From positions 480-6,170 of the forward strand of contig PCSS01000295.1 of NCBI GenBank assembly GCA_002771395.1: a stretch of 5,691 bases of DNA, written 5' to 3'. Both the position numbers and the translations under genes were made by a program. The notes beneath the pieces are model-generated. The model was not told where the DNA came from. It searched no databases and was given only the letters and a program-made list of their open reading frames with translations. Of the stretch, positions 1 through 5,432 are shown in pieces. Every line of letters begins with the position of its first letter. Position 1 is the stretch's first letter. The DNA is from Bacteroidetes bacterium CG23_combo_of_CG06-09_8_20_14_all_32_9. Its GTDB lineage: Bacteria; Bacteroidota; Bacteroidia; Bacteroidales; GWA2-32-17.

Positions 1-49
1 TTTCTTAACATTGTATTTTAAGATAGTACTGTTTTCTTGCAAACACTAT

Positions 50-2107
50 TTATTTTACTTTCTTCAAAGCCTCAGTTGTAGCATCTAACATGGGTTCGAT
101 AGAAATTTCTTTGCCCACAGCTCCTTTCATCCATATTTGAGGGATTAGGCGACCCTGTGTGTAGATGCGTTGAATTTCAGTAGCGAAGTTTTTATCTTTT
201 ATTTGTTTTTCTATTTGAAAATCAATTAAATGCCCCATCGGATAATTTGAAAGATAAAGTGGTGAATCTATCATGTGTGAGTAAATGGCAAGAATTGGTT
301 CATCTTTAGTACCAAAAACGGGAGAATAATATTTATTCCAAATTTCTTTGGCAATAAAAATTACCTGTTCTTTAAGTTGTGCAGGAGTTGCATTAGGATT
401 TTGGTACAGCCATTTCCACACCTGCATATCCACCAGCGAAACACCCATAATTTCGTAACACGCCCAAAAATTATCAAGTACCATTATATCAAATTTGGCA
501 GGTTCGGTATTTTTAATTCCCAGCAATTCAAGGTCACGTTTTTGAAAAATAAAAGCAAGTGCCTCGGTAAAAGCCGTATTGGGAACACCTTTCATAGCGT
601 AATAGTCCATATCGTAAAGCGAGAGTGTTTGTTCAACCGTATGCCCAAATTCGTGAACGGCAATATTGTATCCTTTATAATCCATCCCGTCTTTTCCCAC
701 GCGGGTGCGAAGATGAGCGTTGTCGCCGTGCATTTCGCTACCCCATGCATGACCGGCTCCACGCGAAGCATCAACAGAAATATGACTCGTAATTTCGTTT
801 GATTTTTCGGAAGTAAAACCAAGTTTTTGAAGTATCAACGGTAAATCCTGCTGAAATTTATCTTTTGCTGGATACTTTGTTTTAACAACATTGGTAAGTT
901 CGGTTTCTGAAATTGTGCTTCGCAATTTAAACCCATCGTACCAAATATCAAAAGGTTCAAGATTTCGTCTCAAACGTTTGCTGATAAGTGTCGCCACTTC
1001 TTTAACCTGAGGCGAAGAAATGAAATCGGTAAAATTTTTTTCAACTTCCTCCTGAGGAATTTCCATTTCACCATCAAATTTTCGCTGAATATAAGTTGGA
1101 TATTGAGGGCTGTAAGGGTCAACCGCTTTGTTTGTTTTAAAAACATTAAGCAAATGTTCGTATCTTTTATTAGGTTCGGGGGTAAATTTTATTTCTTTTC
1201 CATTCCCGAACAGTTTGTTCTTTTCGGGGTCCCATAAATATTTATCGCTATTTATAACACTTTCAGGAATATCCTGATAAATAATGTGTTTTATAACATT
1301 ATAAATAATTTTTTGTTTTTGTAACCCTTCGGTGTCGCTATAATGCGATTTTAACTCGTCGCGTAAACCCCAGTGCGATATAAGTTTTAAATCTTTCGGA
1401 AAATACGTTTTATTATTTTTATCTATTAAATTTCCCATAAATATATTGTACTCACTTATATAAGTGTCGGCAGCGGTTAATGTTTCGCTTATTTTTTGAA
1501 TTACGTCTGCCGGCACTCTACTCGAAAATATATCACCTAATCGTGCATAAGCCCATTGTTGGCGGTTCCACGAGCTACCTTTCTCATTTTTTTCTTTTAA
1601 TGAATAAGATGGGAAATTTAATATTGTTACAAATGCAATTTTATTTGTAAAAAAATCATCTGTTAAATGAGAACTAACATTGTAACCTCCAAACATTTCA
1701 TCAATTGGCAAAACTTCTCCTTTATCAAGGTGAAGTGGTTCCATTAAACCAATTGTTATGCGATTAAAATTTCCATTTAAAACTTCAAATTGATGCTGAA
1801 TTTTTTGAAAAATGGCTTCGCGCATTGAATCGGTTCCAAGATAATTTTCGTTGCAGAATTTCGAAAAATCTTCTGAAGTTCCATCGCTATCGAACCACAA
1901 AGCGGCTGCCTGTGTAACACCTTTTTCAATAAGTTTTTTTCGACCATCTCCGTACTTTTTTACAAGCGAATCTTTTACTTGTTGAATTGTAGTTTCTGAG
2001 ATGCTTGATTTTTTTGACTGTTCAGAATTTTTATCTTCAGAACGGTTTTTACATTGTTGAATGCCAATCATTAATGGAAGAATTAGAATAATTATTCGTC
2101 TGTTCAT
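50..2107 (-). CDS. Exported/lipoprotein zinc metallopeptidase, M2/M3-like gluzincin
   Basis: A 685-residue protein that should hydrolyse peptides outside the cytoplasm using one zinc ion. Seen: HEFGH at residues 485-489 supplies two His ligands and the catalytic Glu486. Glu515 in FTEALAF, 26 residues after His489, fits the third ligand of clan MA(E) peptidases. The preceding segment (about 450-484, with AHLRTRV and IAVHEFGH) and the tyrosine-rich stretch near 618-622 resemble the catalytic core and substrate-binding tyrosines of M2/M3 oligopeptidases. The long N-terminal half is mostly helical in character. The N-terminus has MNRR, a hydrophobic run (5-16) and Cys19, so lipidation is plausible. 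However, the lipobox IQQC is poor because it has Gln at -1. The ATG at 2105-2107 is chosen because the signal peptide begins there; no Shine-Dalgarno is seen. The stop is TAA. It lies 111 bp downstream of the AlbA_2 gene, without an obvious promoter of its own. The gene looks intact. The peptidase class is confident; the exact family and substrate are not. Confidence 0.9.
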   Translation of the reverse strand: MNRRIIILILPLMIGIQQCKNRSEDKNSEQSKKSSISETTIQQVKDSLVKKYGDGRKKLIEKGVTQAAALWFDSDGTSEDFSKFCNENYLGTDSMREAIFQKIQHQFEVLNGNFNRITIGLMEPLHLDKGEVLPIDEMFGGYNVSSHLTDDFFTNKIAFVTILNFPSYSLKEKNEKGSSWNRQQWAYARLGDIFSSRVPADVIQKISETLTAADTYISEYNIFMGNLIDKNNKTYFPKDLKLISHWGLRDELKSHYSDTEGLQKQKIIYNVIKHIIYQDIPESVINSDKYLWDPEKNKLFGNGKEIKFTPEPNKRYEHLLNVFKTNKAVDPYSPQYPTYIQRKFDGEMEIPQEEVEKNFTDFISSPQVKEVATLISKRLRRNLEPFDIWYDGFKLRSTISETELTNVVKTKYPAKDKFQQDLPLILQKLGFTSEKSNEITSHISVDASRGAGHAWGSEMHGDNAHLRTRVGKDGMDYKGYNIAVHEFGHTVEQTLSLYDMDYYAMKGVPNTAFTEALAFIFQKRDLELLGIKNTEPAKFDIMVLDNFWACYEIMGVSLVDMQVWKWLYQNPNATPAQLKEQVIFIAKEIWNKYYSPVFGTKDEPILAIYSHMIDSPLYLSNYPMGHLIDFQIEKQIKDKNFATEIQRIYTQGRLIPQIWMKGAVGKEISIEPMLDATTEALKKVK

Positions 2108-2154
2108 ATATTTTGGTTTAAGGTTTTTAGTTTCAGATTATGGTTTTTACAATA

Positions 2155-2207
2155 TATTTCTATTTGTTTTTATTGTATTTCTACTTTATTTCTATTTATT
2201 TCTATTT
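2155..2207. repeat. T-rich short repeats TATTTCTATTT in the AlbA_2-peptidase gap
   Basis: The gap between the two left-hand genes contains TATTTCTATTT at 2155-2165, 2187-2197 and 2197-2207. The last two copies form a 10-bp-period tandem, and a partial TATTTC copy lies at 2176-2181. On the minus strand this is an A-rich run upstream of the peptidase start. It may be simple-sequence slippage or an A-rich upstream element. No hairpin terminator and no TAnnTTTG motif is visible in this gap. Confidence 0.6.
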
Positions 2208-2218
2208 AGGATATCTAT

Positions 2219-3169
2219 TTATTTTTCGTACAAAGCTGTTTTTACAAAATCGGAAACCGAAAGAAATTTATTTTCATAAGTGAACGTTTCCTGTAAATTA
2301 TAATTAAATTCCTTAATTCCCCGCGAATAAAAAAGTTTTATCAGCATTTCACCTTTATTAAAACTTTGAATATTTTCGTTGTTAACGAATAGTTTTGCTT
2401 CAAGAATATTGCATATTTCATTTTGAAAAACGGGCTGACGGTTTGGAACCGAAAAAACTGAAAACTTTTCTTCCAAACGGTTAAAATAATTTTGCAAAGG
2501 CAGGAAAGAAGTATCGTGCAAATCAGATGGCAACCACAGTTCAAACTTAAAGTACTTTTCTATAGAACTTCCTGCATTGCGGACAAGGAATTTTGGGTAA
2601 AAATTCATATTTACAATTCTGCTGTTTTCGAGCGTAGGAACGCCTTGTGTGTTTATAATTCCCACAAATTCCATTTCCGATACCGATGCAAGATTATACA
2701 ATTCTCTAACTCGTTGTTCCTGCATCATTTCAGTTTTATTTCCAACTCTTTGGTAAAACCGATTGTCTGATGCCATGTGCGGGCGGTGCGGGCTTTTTGG
2801 AATTTTTACAACAATAAATCCTGATTCCACATTGTTATTATCTGCAACTTCATAAACATCAAGATTTTCGATAATCGGTGAAATTTCATTTTCAAGCAAA
2901 GTTTTAAGCCAAAATGATGACACATTTTTGAAATTAACTAAATCAATTTCAAAGGCTCTGCCACGCTCCGTTTTTATACCAAAAATAACAGTTCCGCCAT
3001 TGGAATTTGCAAAAGCCGAAATATAGCACGAAAGCCATTGTTCTTTTTTATCGTTTCCGGGAATGAGGTTACCTGTTTTGCAAAAATCAACCAAGTTGCC
3101 ACATTTGGTTTTAGTTGTAATAAAGCGAATTATGTCATCAATATTATATCTTTTTGTCTCAGATTGCAT
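2219..3169 (-). CDS. AlbA_2 (Schlafen AlbA-like) domain protein with uncharacterised C-terminal half
   Basis: A 316-residue cytoplasmic protein. Residues about 22-160 match the AlbA_2 fold known from bacterial putative nucleic-acid-binding or regulatory proteins and from Schlafen proteins. Visible hallmarks are FANSNGGTVIFGI at 53-65, the IVVKIPKSPHRPHM stretch at about 119-132, and RFYQRVGNKTEMM at about 137-149 with its conserved Arg and Gly. There is no signal peptide or membrane segment. The C-terminal half (about 165-316) looks like a mixed alpha/beta domain with no motif I recognise. The usual acidic residue of the ES-x-x-x-EFK entry motif appears as LVDFCKTG (26-33), so the N-terminal motif is relaxed. 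The ATG at 3167-3169 follows an A/T-rich leader and the stop is TAA. A candidate promoter lies at 3203-3235. The metallopeptidase gene follows in the same direction and may be co-transcribed. The domain call is good; any role in transcription, RNA handling or defence is inference. Confidence 0.82.
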   Translation of the reverse strand: MQSETKRYNIDDIIRFITTKTKCGNLVDFCKTGNLIPGNDKKEQWLSCYISAFANSNGGTVIFGIKTERGRAFEIDLVNFKNVSSFWLKTLLENEISPIIENLDVYEVADNNNVESGFIVVKIPKSPHRPHMASDNRFYQRVGNKTEMMQEQRVRELYNLASVSEMEFVGIINTQGVPTLENSRIVNMNFYPKFLVRNAGSSIEKYFKFELWLPSDLHDTSFLPLQNYFNRLEEKFSVFSVPNRQPVFQNEICNILEAKLFVNNENIQSFNKGEMLIKLFYSRGIKEFNYNLQETFTYENKFLSVSDFVKTALYEK

Positions 3170-3202
3170 TTTATGTTTTAAACCATAAAGATAATTAAAA
3201 AG

Positions 3203-3235
3203 AAAATTTAATTAGTGCTTGTCTGTAAAGTCAAA
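3203..3235 (-). promoter_or_regulatory. Candidate Bacteroidetes-type promoter for the AlbA_2 gene
   Basis: On the minus strand TTTG (3232-3235) is followed after 21 nt by TAAATTTT (3203-3210), one base away from TAnnTTTG. This matches the spacing of primary-sigma promoters described in Bacteroidetes (TTTG, 19-21 nt, TAnnTTTG). It would start transcription roughly 25-35 nt before the ATG. The region is AT-rich, so a chance match is possible. Confidence 0.35.
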
Positions 3236-3241
3236 AATATG

Positions 3242-3259
3242 CCACGAATTATACGAATT
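3242..3259 (-). repeat. 9-bp tandem repeat AATTCGTAT/AATTCGTGG
   Basis: Two adjacent 9-mers on the minus strand, AATTCGTAT (3251-3259) and AATTCGTGG (3242-3250), differ at two positions. The repeat sits between the large palindromic element and the AlbA_2 promoter. From memory, similar AATTCGTG-type phrases recur in intergenic DNA of Bacteroidetes; this was not checked here. Its function is unknown. Confidence 0.5.
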
Positions 3260-3272
3260 GTTTATTATTTTT

Positions 3273-3438
3273 TTTGGTTACTATTCACCCCATCTAATGT
3301 ACGAAAAAAATATTTACCCTGTTAAATATTTAGCAAACTGGCAGTAGTAATTTTTGAAAAAGCAGTATTTAACGGGGTAAATAAAAAATTCGTAATTCGA
3401 TGGGATAATGAAAATTAACCAAAGGGATGAATAGTAAC
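3273..3438. repeat. Large imperfect inverted repeat (MITE-like or palindromic non-coding element)
   Basis: Nested complementary blocks are seen directly. GTTACTATTCACCCC (3277-3291) opposes GGGATGAATAGTAAC (3424-3438). TTTGGTTA (3273-3280) opposes TAACCAAA (3416-3423). CCCATC (3289-3294) opposes GATGGG (3399-3404). ACGAA (3301-3305) opposes TTCGT (3389-3393). An 18-mer at 3311-3328 opposes 3366-3383 with one mismatch, which would be a U-G pair in plus-strand RNA. The central loop is about 37 nt. There is no ORF inside. This architecture fits a miniature inverted-repeat element or a long hairpin RNA. No convincing target-site duplication is visible. It lies between a stub lipoprotein ORF and the AlbA_2 promoter. 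Confidence 0.75.
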
Positions 3439-3452
3439 GATGTTTCATCGTT
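3436..3452. repeat. 17-bp hairpin AACGATG-TTT-CATCGTT
   Basis: A perfect 7-bp stem with a 3-nt loop overlaps the right end of the large inverted repeat and abuts the TAA stop of the mini-lipoprotein ORF (3453-3455). On the plus strand it is followed by two further T residues. The stem has only modest GC content, so it is a weak terminator at best. It could equally be the terminal part of the palindromic element. Confidence 0.55.
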
Positions 3453-3569
3453 TTACTTGAAAATTTTTATTGTACTATCAAGCATATAGCAGCCGGTAAA
3501 AAAGTATGAAGAAAAAATAATCAGCAGGGTTGTTGCAATTTCTTTTTTAAATTTTTGCAGTGTTTTCAT
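3453..3569 (-). CDS. Mini-lipoprotein ORF (38 codons), probably a truncated lipoprotein gene
   Basis: This ORF is too short for ordinary gene finders. It encodes a textbook type II signal peptide: basic N-region MKTLQKFKKE (1-10), hydrophobic core about 11-24, lipobox FTGC with Cys27, then only eleven further residues before TAA. Its ATG overlaps the VapC-like stop as ATGA (3566-3569), the geometry of translational coupling, so it would be the third gene of the toxin-antitoxin operon. Its stop falls exactly beside the palindromic element, which suggests that the insertion removed the rest of a longer lipoprotein gene. Alternatively it is a genuine tiny lipoprotein, of the entericidin or lysis-peptide size class, or a chance ORF. 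There is no Shine-Dalgarno sequence. The signal-peptide pattern is convincing; expression and function are unknown. Confidence 0.45.
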   Translation of the reverse strand: MKTLQKFKKEIATTLLIIFSSYFFTGCYMLDSTIKIFK

Positions 3570-3952
3570 AAGATATTTGGTAACTTGTAACGTTTAATTG
3601 CTTCGTTGGTTGTAAGAAGTTTCATATTATACGATAATAACTGGCATATAAGAATACGGTCAAAAGAGTCTTTGTGTAACGGCGGTAAGCTCTGAAGTAA
3701 TTTAATAGACGCTTCATCCAGATTTAGCGAAGAAATGTTATGACTTTAGCGTTGAACAGGAATGTAATAAGATGCCTGTCCCGTAACTTCAAGTTTACCT
3801 AAATCTTGTTTTATTATTATTTCCTATAACGAAACAAGGCTTAGAAAAACTTCATTTCTGCTATCCCTGATTAAATTCAGGTGACTTGACGGTAATTTTT
3901 TATTTCCGGCAATGTACCACAAAAAAATGCTGGTATCTAATAATAAATTCAT
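3566..3952 (-). pseudogene. VapC-like PIN-domain toxin, inactivated by two in-frame stop codons
   Basis: Reading from the ATG at 3950-3952 gives one continuous 128-codon frame ending in TGA, the normal length of small PIN-domain toxins, which are Mg-dependent RNases. Recognisable parts are MNLLLDTSIFLWYI (1-14) with catalytic Asp6, then EVFLSLVSL, Glu44 in EIIIKQDLGKLE, LDEASIKLLQSLPPLH (78-93), and KDSFDRILICQ (94-104) with Asp95 and Asp98. The end is LLTTNEAIKRY, where many relatives have Asp instead of Asn116. Codon 43 is TAG (3824-3826), at the place where relatives usually have Trp in SLWE. Codon 69 is TAA (3746-3748), in the QR-x-H region. There is no frameshift, so decay is recent. The antitoxin ends 2 bp upstream; the lipoprotein ORF overlaps downstream. 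The N-terminal 42-residue product would lack Glu44 and both C-terminal acidic residues, so no toxin activity is expected unless there is readthrough. Confidence 0.88.
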
Positions 3953-3954
3953 TT

Positions 3955-4188
3955 TTATTCAAAAGATTTAATTATTTCATCAGGCAATGGCTTGTCAAAA
4001 TCAGGACTGATTTTTATCTCTCCTGCACACAGTCCATATGGACGAAGCGATTTTTTCCTGCGTTTTAATGGTTCTAACTGAAACAATGGTTTATCCTTTT
4101 CAGAAATAATTATTTCTTCGCCTTTAAGCACCAACTGTATATATTGTTTTATATTGGTGTAAAAATCAGAAAGAGTAATAGTTGTCAT
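3955..4188 (-). CDS. Phd/YefM-like antitoxin, partner of the VapC-like pseudogene
   Basis: A 77-residue protein beginning MTTITLSDFYTNIKQYI, followed by LVLKGEEIIISEKDKPLFQLEPL (19-41). This is the pattern of Phd/YefM-type antitoxins: an N-terminal DNA-binding alpha/beta fold of about 45 residues, with (E/I)xISExxKPLxxL near the end of the sheet. The tail (about 42-77) holds KRRKKSLRPYGL and SPDFDKPLPDEIIKSFE and is the expected toxin-wrapping segment. These proteins neutralise the toxin and repress their own operon, so this one should bind the upstream palindrome. The gene is intact and its stop TAA lies 2 bp before the toxin ATG. Because the toxin carries two nonsense codons, this antitoxin is now effectively an orphan. 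It could still regulate its own transcription or neutralise related toxins encoded elsewhere. Assignment rests on motif and gene order. The exact subfamily is uncertain. Confidence 0.85.
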   Translation of the reverse strand: MTTITLSDFYTNIKQYIQLVLKGEEIIISEKDKPLFQLEPLKRRKKSLRPYGLCAGEIKISPDFDKPLPDEIIKSFE

Positions 4189-4211
4189 AAATTATTTTAT
4201 TAATGATTATG

Positions 4212-4227
4212 CAAAAATAATATTATT
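4212..4227 (-). promoter_or_regulatory. -7 element and overlapping palindrome upstream of the antitoxin
   Basis: The minus strand reads TATTTTTG (4212-4219), a perfect TAnnTTTG, 23 nt before the antitoxin ATG. A self-complementary 12-mer AATAATATTATT (4216-4227) overlaps it and could be the operator for autorepression by the Phd-like antitoxin. No TTTG occurs at the preferred 19-21 nt upstream; the nearest is 31 nt away. The -33 part is therefore weak, and the AT-rich palindrome could be fortuitous. Confidence 0.45.
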
Positions 4228-4251
4228 ATTTCATATTTTATTTGATGTTTC

Positions 4252-4284
4252 AAAATGACAAAAATGTTTATTCTTTGTCATTTT
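4252..4284 (-). terminator. 11-bp inverted repeat after the ATPase gene: terminator or operator
   Basis: AAAATGACAAA (4252-4262) and its exact reverse complement TTTGTCATTTT (4274-4284) are separated by 11 nt, just downstream of the ATPase TGA (4287-4289) and upstream of the antitoxin promoter. On the minus strand the right arm ends in a T-run, as in an intrinsic terminator. The stem is A/T-rich, so termination would be weak. Placement just before a promoter makes a protein-binding operator equally possible. Confidence 0.45.
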
Positions 4285-4294
4285 CGTCATTTTC
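4277..4294. repeat. Tandem 9-mer GTCATTTTC x2 spanning the ATPase stop codon
   Basis: GTCATTTTC occurs at 4277-4285 and again at 4286-4294, so the TGA of the ATPase lies inside the second copy. The octamer GTCATTTT also appears inverted at 4252-4259, giving three copies within 43 bp. This is either a duplication at the gene end or an iterated protein-binding site. Confidence 0.65.
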
Positions 4295-5432
4295 GATGTA
4301 AATATTCTCCCAGCAACTTATCGGGGATAATATACTCACCACGACTAATCGCCTTCAATATGCCTTTATCAACCAGTCTGCGAAGATATTTATTAATACT
4401 TTTGATATTGACTCTGCGATTAATATCTCGTATTTTATTGTTTTCGAATAATTTCAATCCATTAATAATTTTGATTTCATTATCGCTTATTCCTGTAACT
4501 ATTCCTTCGTAAACTGAGGTTCCCAAATAAAACAATGCTTCCTCAAACCCTTTTTCCCATTCTGTATCAGTTACTTTACCATTTTTATGATTATCATAAA
4601 GAGCCCTGCCAAGAGCATGTATTTGAAACAGATGACCATCAGTATATTGGAATATTTTTTCTTTTACATCAGCGGTAAAAATAACACCTGTATCTTTTAT
4701 TACAGCATTTACTAATTTAATTGTATTTTCTTTATCAAAATTTATCAATTCCATTCGCGGTATAAAGAATCGTCCTATGGGATGATTCATCTTAATAAAT
4801 GGTTTCCATCCTTCTACTGTTGAACTTAATATAAATAAAATTTTGGTTTCATTTATAATTGTCTTATCTGAAAGCACATTTTTTAAAGTTGTAAACAGTC
4901 TCTGAACTTTTGAATAATTCTGTATATCATCAATTAATATAACCAGTAAATCTGTATATTCAGCAATATCCTTCCAGATATTCAGCAATCCGTCAATGAG
5001 AAATATCTGAGAATCGATAATTTTATTTTTATCCATCTCAAATGAAATATTGAAACCGGAACCTAAGACTTGAATTCCAAAACTTCTGATTGATTTAAAC
5101 AACCTGCTATTTTTCTTAGATAAATTGTGAGGAATATTTCTTAGTATTGATTGAACGATGTGAATGTTTATCTCTATATCAGATATATTTTCCGGTAGAT
5201 CTCCGGCAAGAAAATAACAGGCAGAGCACTTCTGTTCCTGGGCAATTAATTTAAAATATCTCAATAAACTTGTTTTGCCGGAACCCCATATACCATTGAT
5301 GATATAATGATTAATGTTACCTTGTTTAGACTCACTGATTCTTTTATTGAAGAAGCTTATTTCTTTATCCCTGTTTATAAAGACTTTTGGTTCTAAGCCC
5401 GACTTTGGAGTGAAAGGATTTGGCTTTATCAT
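4287..5432 (-). CDS. AAA+/ATPase_2-like P-loop ATPase with C-terminal winged-helix-like region
   Basis: A 381-residue cytoplasmic ATP-binding protein. Seen: an entry motif FINRDKEISFFNKRI (18-32), then Walker A GIWGSGKTS (47-55) with Lys53. Walker B is LLVILIDD (162-169) with Asp168/Asp169, and a sensor-1-like strand ILFILSST lies at 198-205. Conserved arginines near GRFFIPRME (220-228) could act in trans. The YTDGHLFQIHALGRAL segment (263-278) resembles the sensor-2 lid of Orc1/ATPase_2/AAA_16 proteins. Residues about 315-375 look like a winged helix (NRRVNIKSINKYLRRL, VDKGILKAISRGEYIIP). Such proteins act as DNA-linked molecular switches. The length fits ATPase_2-type proteins. The ATG at 5430-5432 is chosen because the N-terminal motif begins 17 residues in and an A-rich leader precedes it. 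By eye the gene is AT-richer than the peptidase gene, possibly a sign of different ancestry. Specific function is unknown; possible roles include regulation, plasmid or prophage functions, or defence. Confidence 0.85.
   Translation of the reverse strand: MIKPNPFTPKSGLEPKVFINRDKEISFFNKRISESKQGNINHYIINGIWGSGKTSLLRYFKLIAQEQKCSACYFLAGDLPENISDIEINIHIVQSILRNIPHNLSKKNSRLFKSIRSFGIQVLGSGFNISFEMDKNKIIDSQIFLIDGLLNIWKDIAEYTDLLVILIDDIQNYSKVQRLFTTLKNVLSDKTIINETKILFILSSTVEGWKPFIKMNHPIGRFFIPRMELINFDKENTIKLVNAVIKDTGVIFTADVKEKIFQYTDGHLFQIHALGRALYDNHKNGKVTDTEWEKGFEEALFYLGTSVYEGIVTGISDNEIKIINGLKLFENNKIRDINRRVNIKSINKYLRRLVDKGILKAISRGEYIIPDKLLGEYLHRK

Noticed and set aside
1..49. Terminator downstream of the peptidase stop
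   Set aside because: No hairpin with a T-run is visible in the short stretch available; it may lie outside the window.
377..802. Plus-strand 141-codon ORF within the peptidase gene
   Set aside because: It is antisense to a clear metallopeptidase coding region covering the HEFGH site and shows no recognisable domain.
592..822. Minus-strand 76-codon ORF in another frame of the peptidase
   Set aside because: It overlaps the conserved catalytic core of the real gene in a different frame.
2341..2770. Short ORFs on both strands inside the AlbA_2 gene
   Set aside because: Both lie entirely within the AlbA_2 coding frame and have composition expected of frame shadows.
3273..3438. Rho-independent terminator for the toxin-antitoxin transcript
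   Set aside because: The arms are long and interrupted, the loop is about 37 nt, and no T-run follows the stem in a terminator-like position. A repeat element fits better.
3265..3450. Target-site duplication flanking the palindromic element
   Set aside because: Compared flanks (a run of T on the left, GATGTTTC on the right) share no convincing direct repeat.
3746..3826. Stop-codon reassignment or programmed readthrough to explain TAG and TAA in the toxin frame
   Set aside because: TAA terminates the peptidase, AlbA_2, antitoxin and mini-ORF frames here, and no recoding signal or selenocysteine element is evident. Simple nonsense mutation is enough.
4255..4512. Plus-strand 85-codon ORF opposite the ATPase end
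   Set aside because: It is antisense to the winged-helix-like part of the ATPase and rich in Leu, Ile and Ser, as expected of an AT-rich antisense frame.
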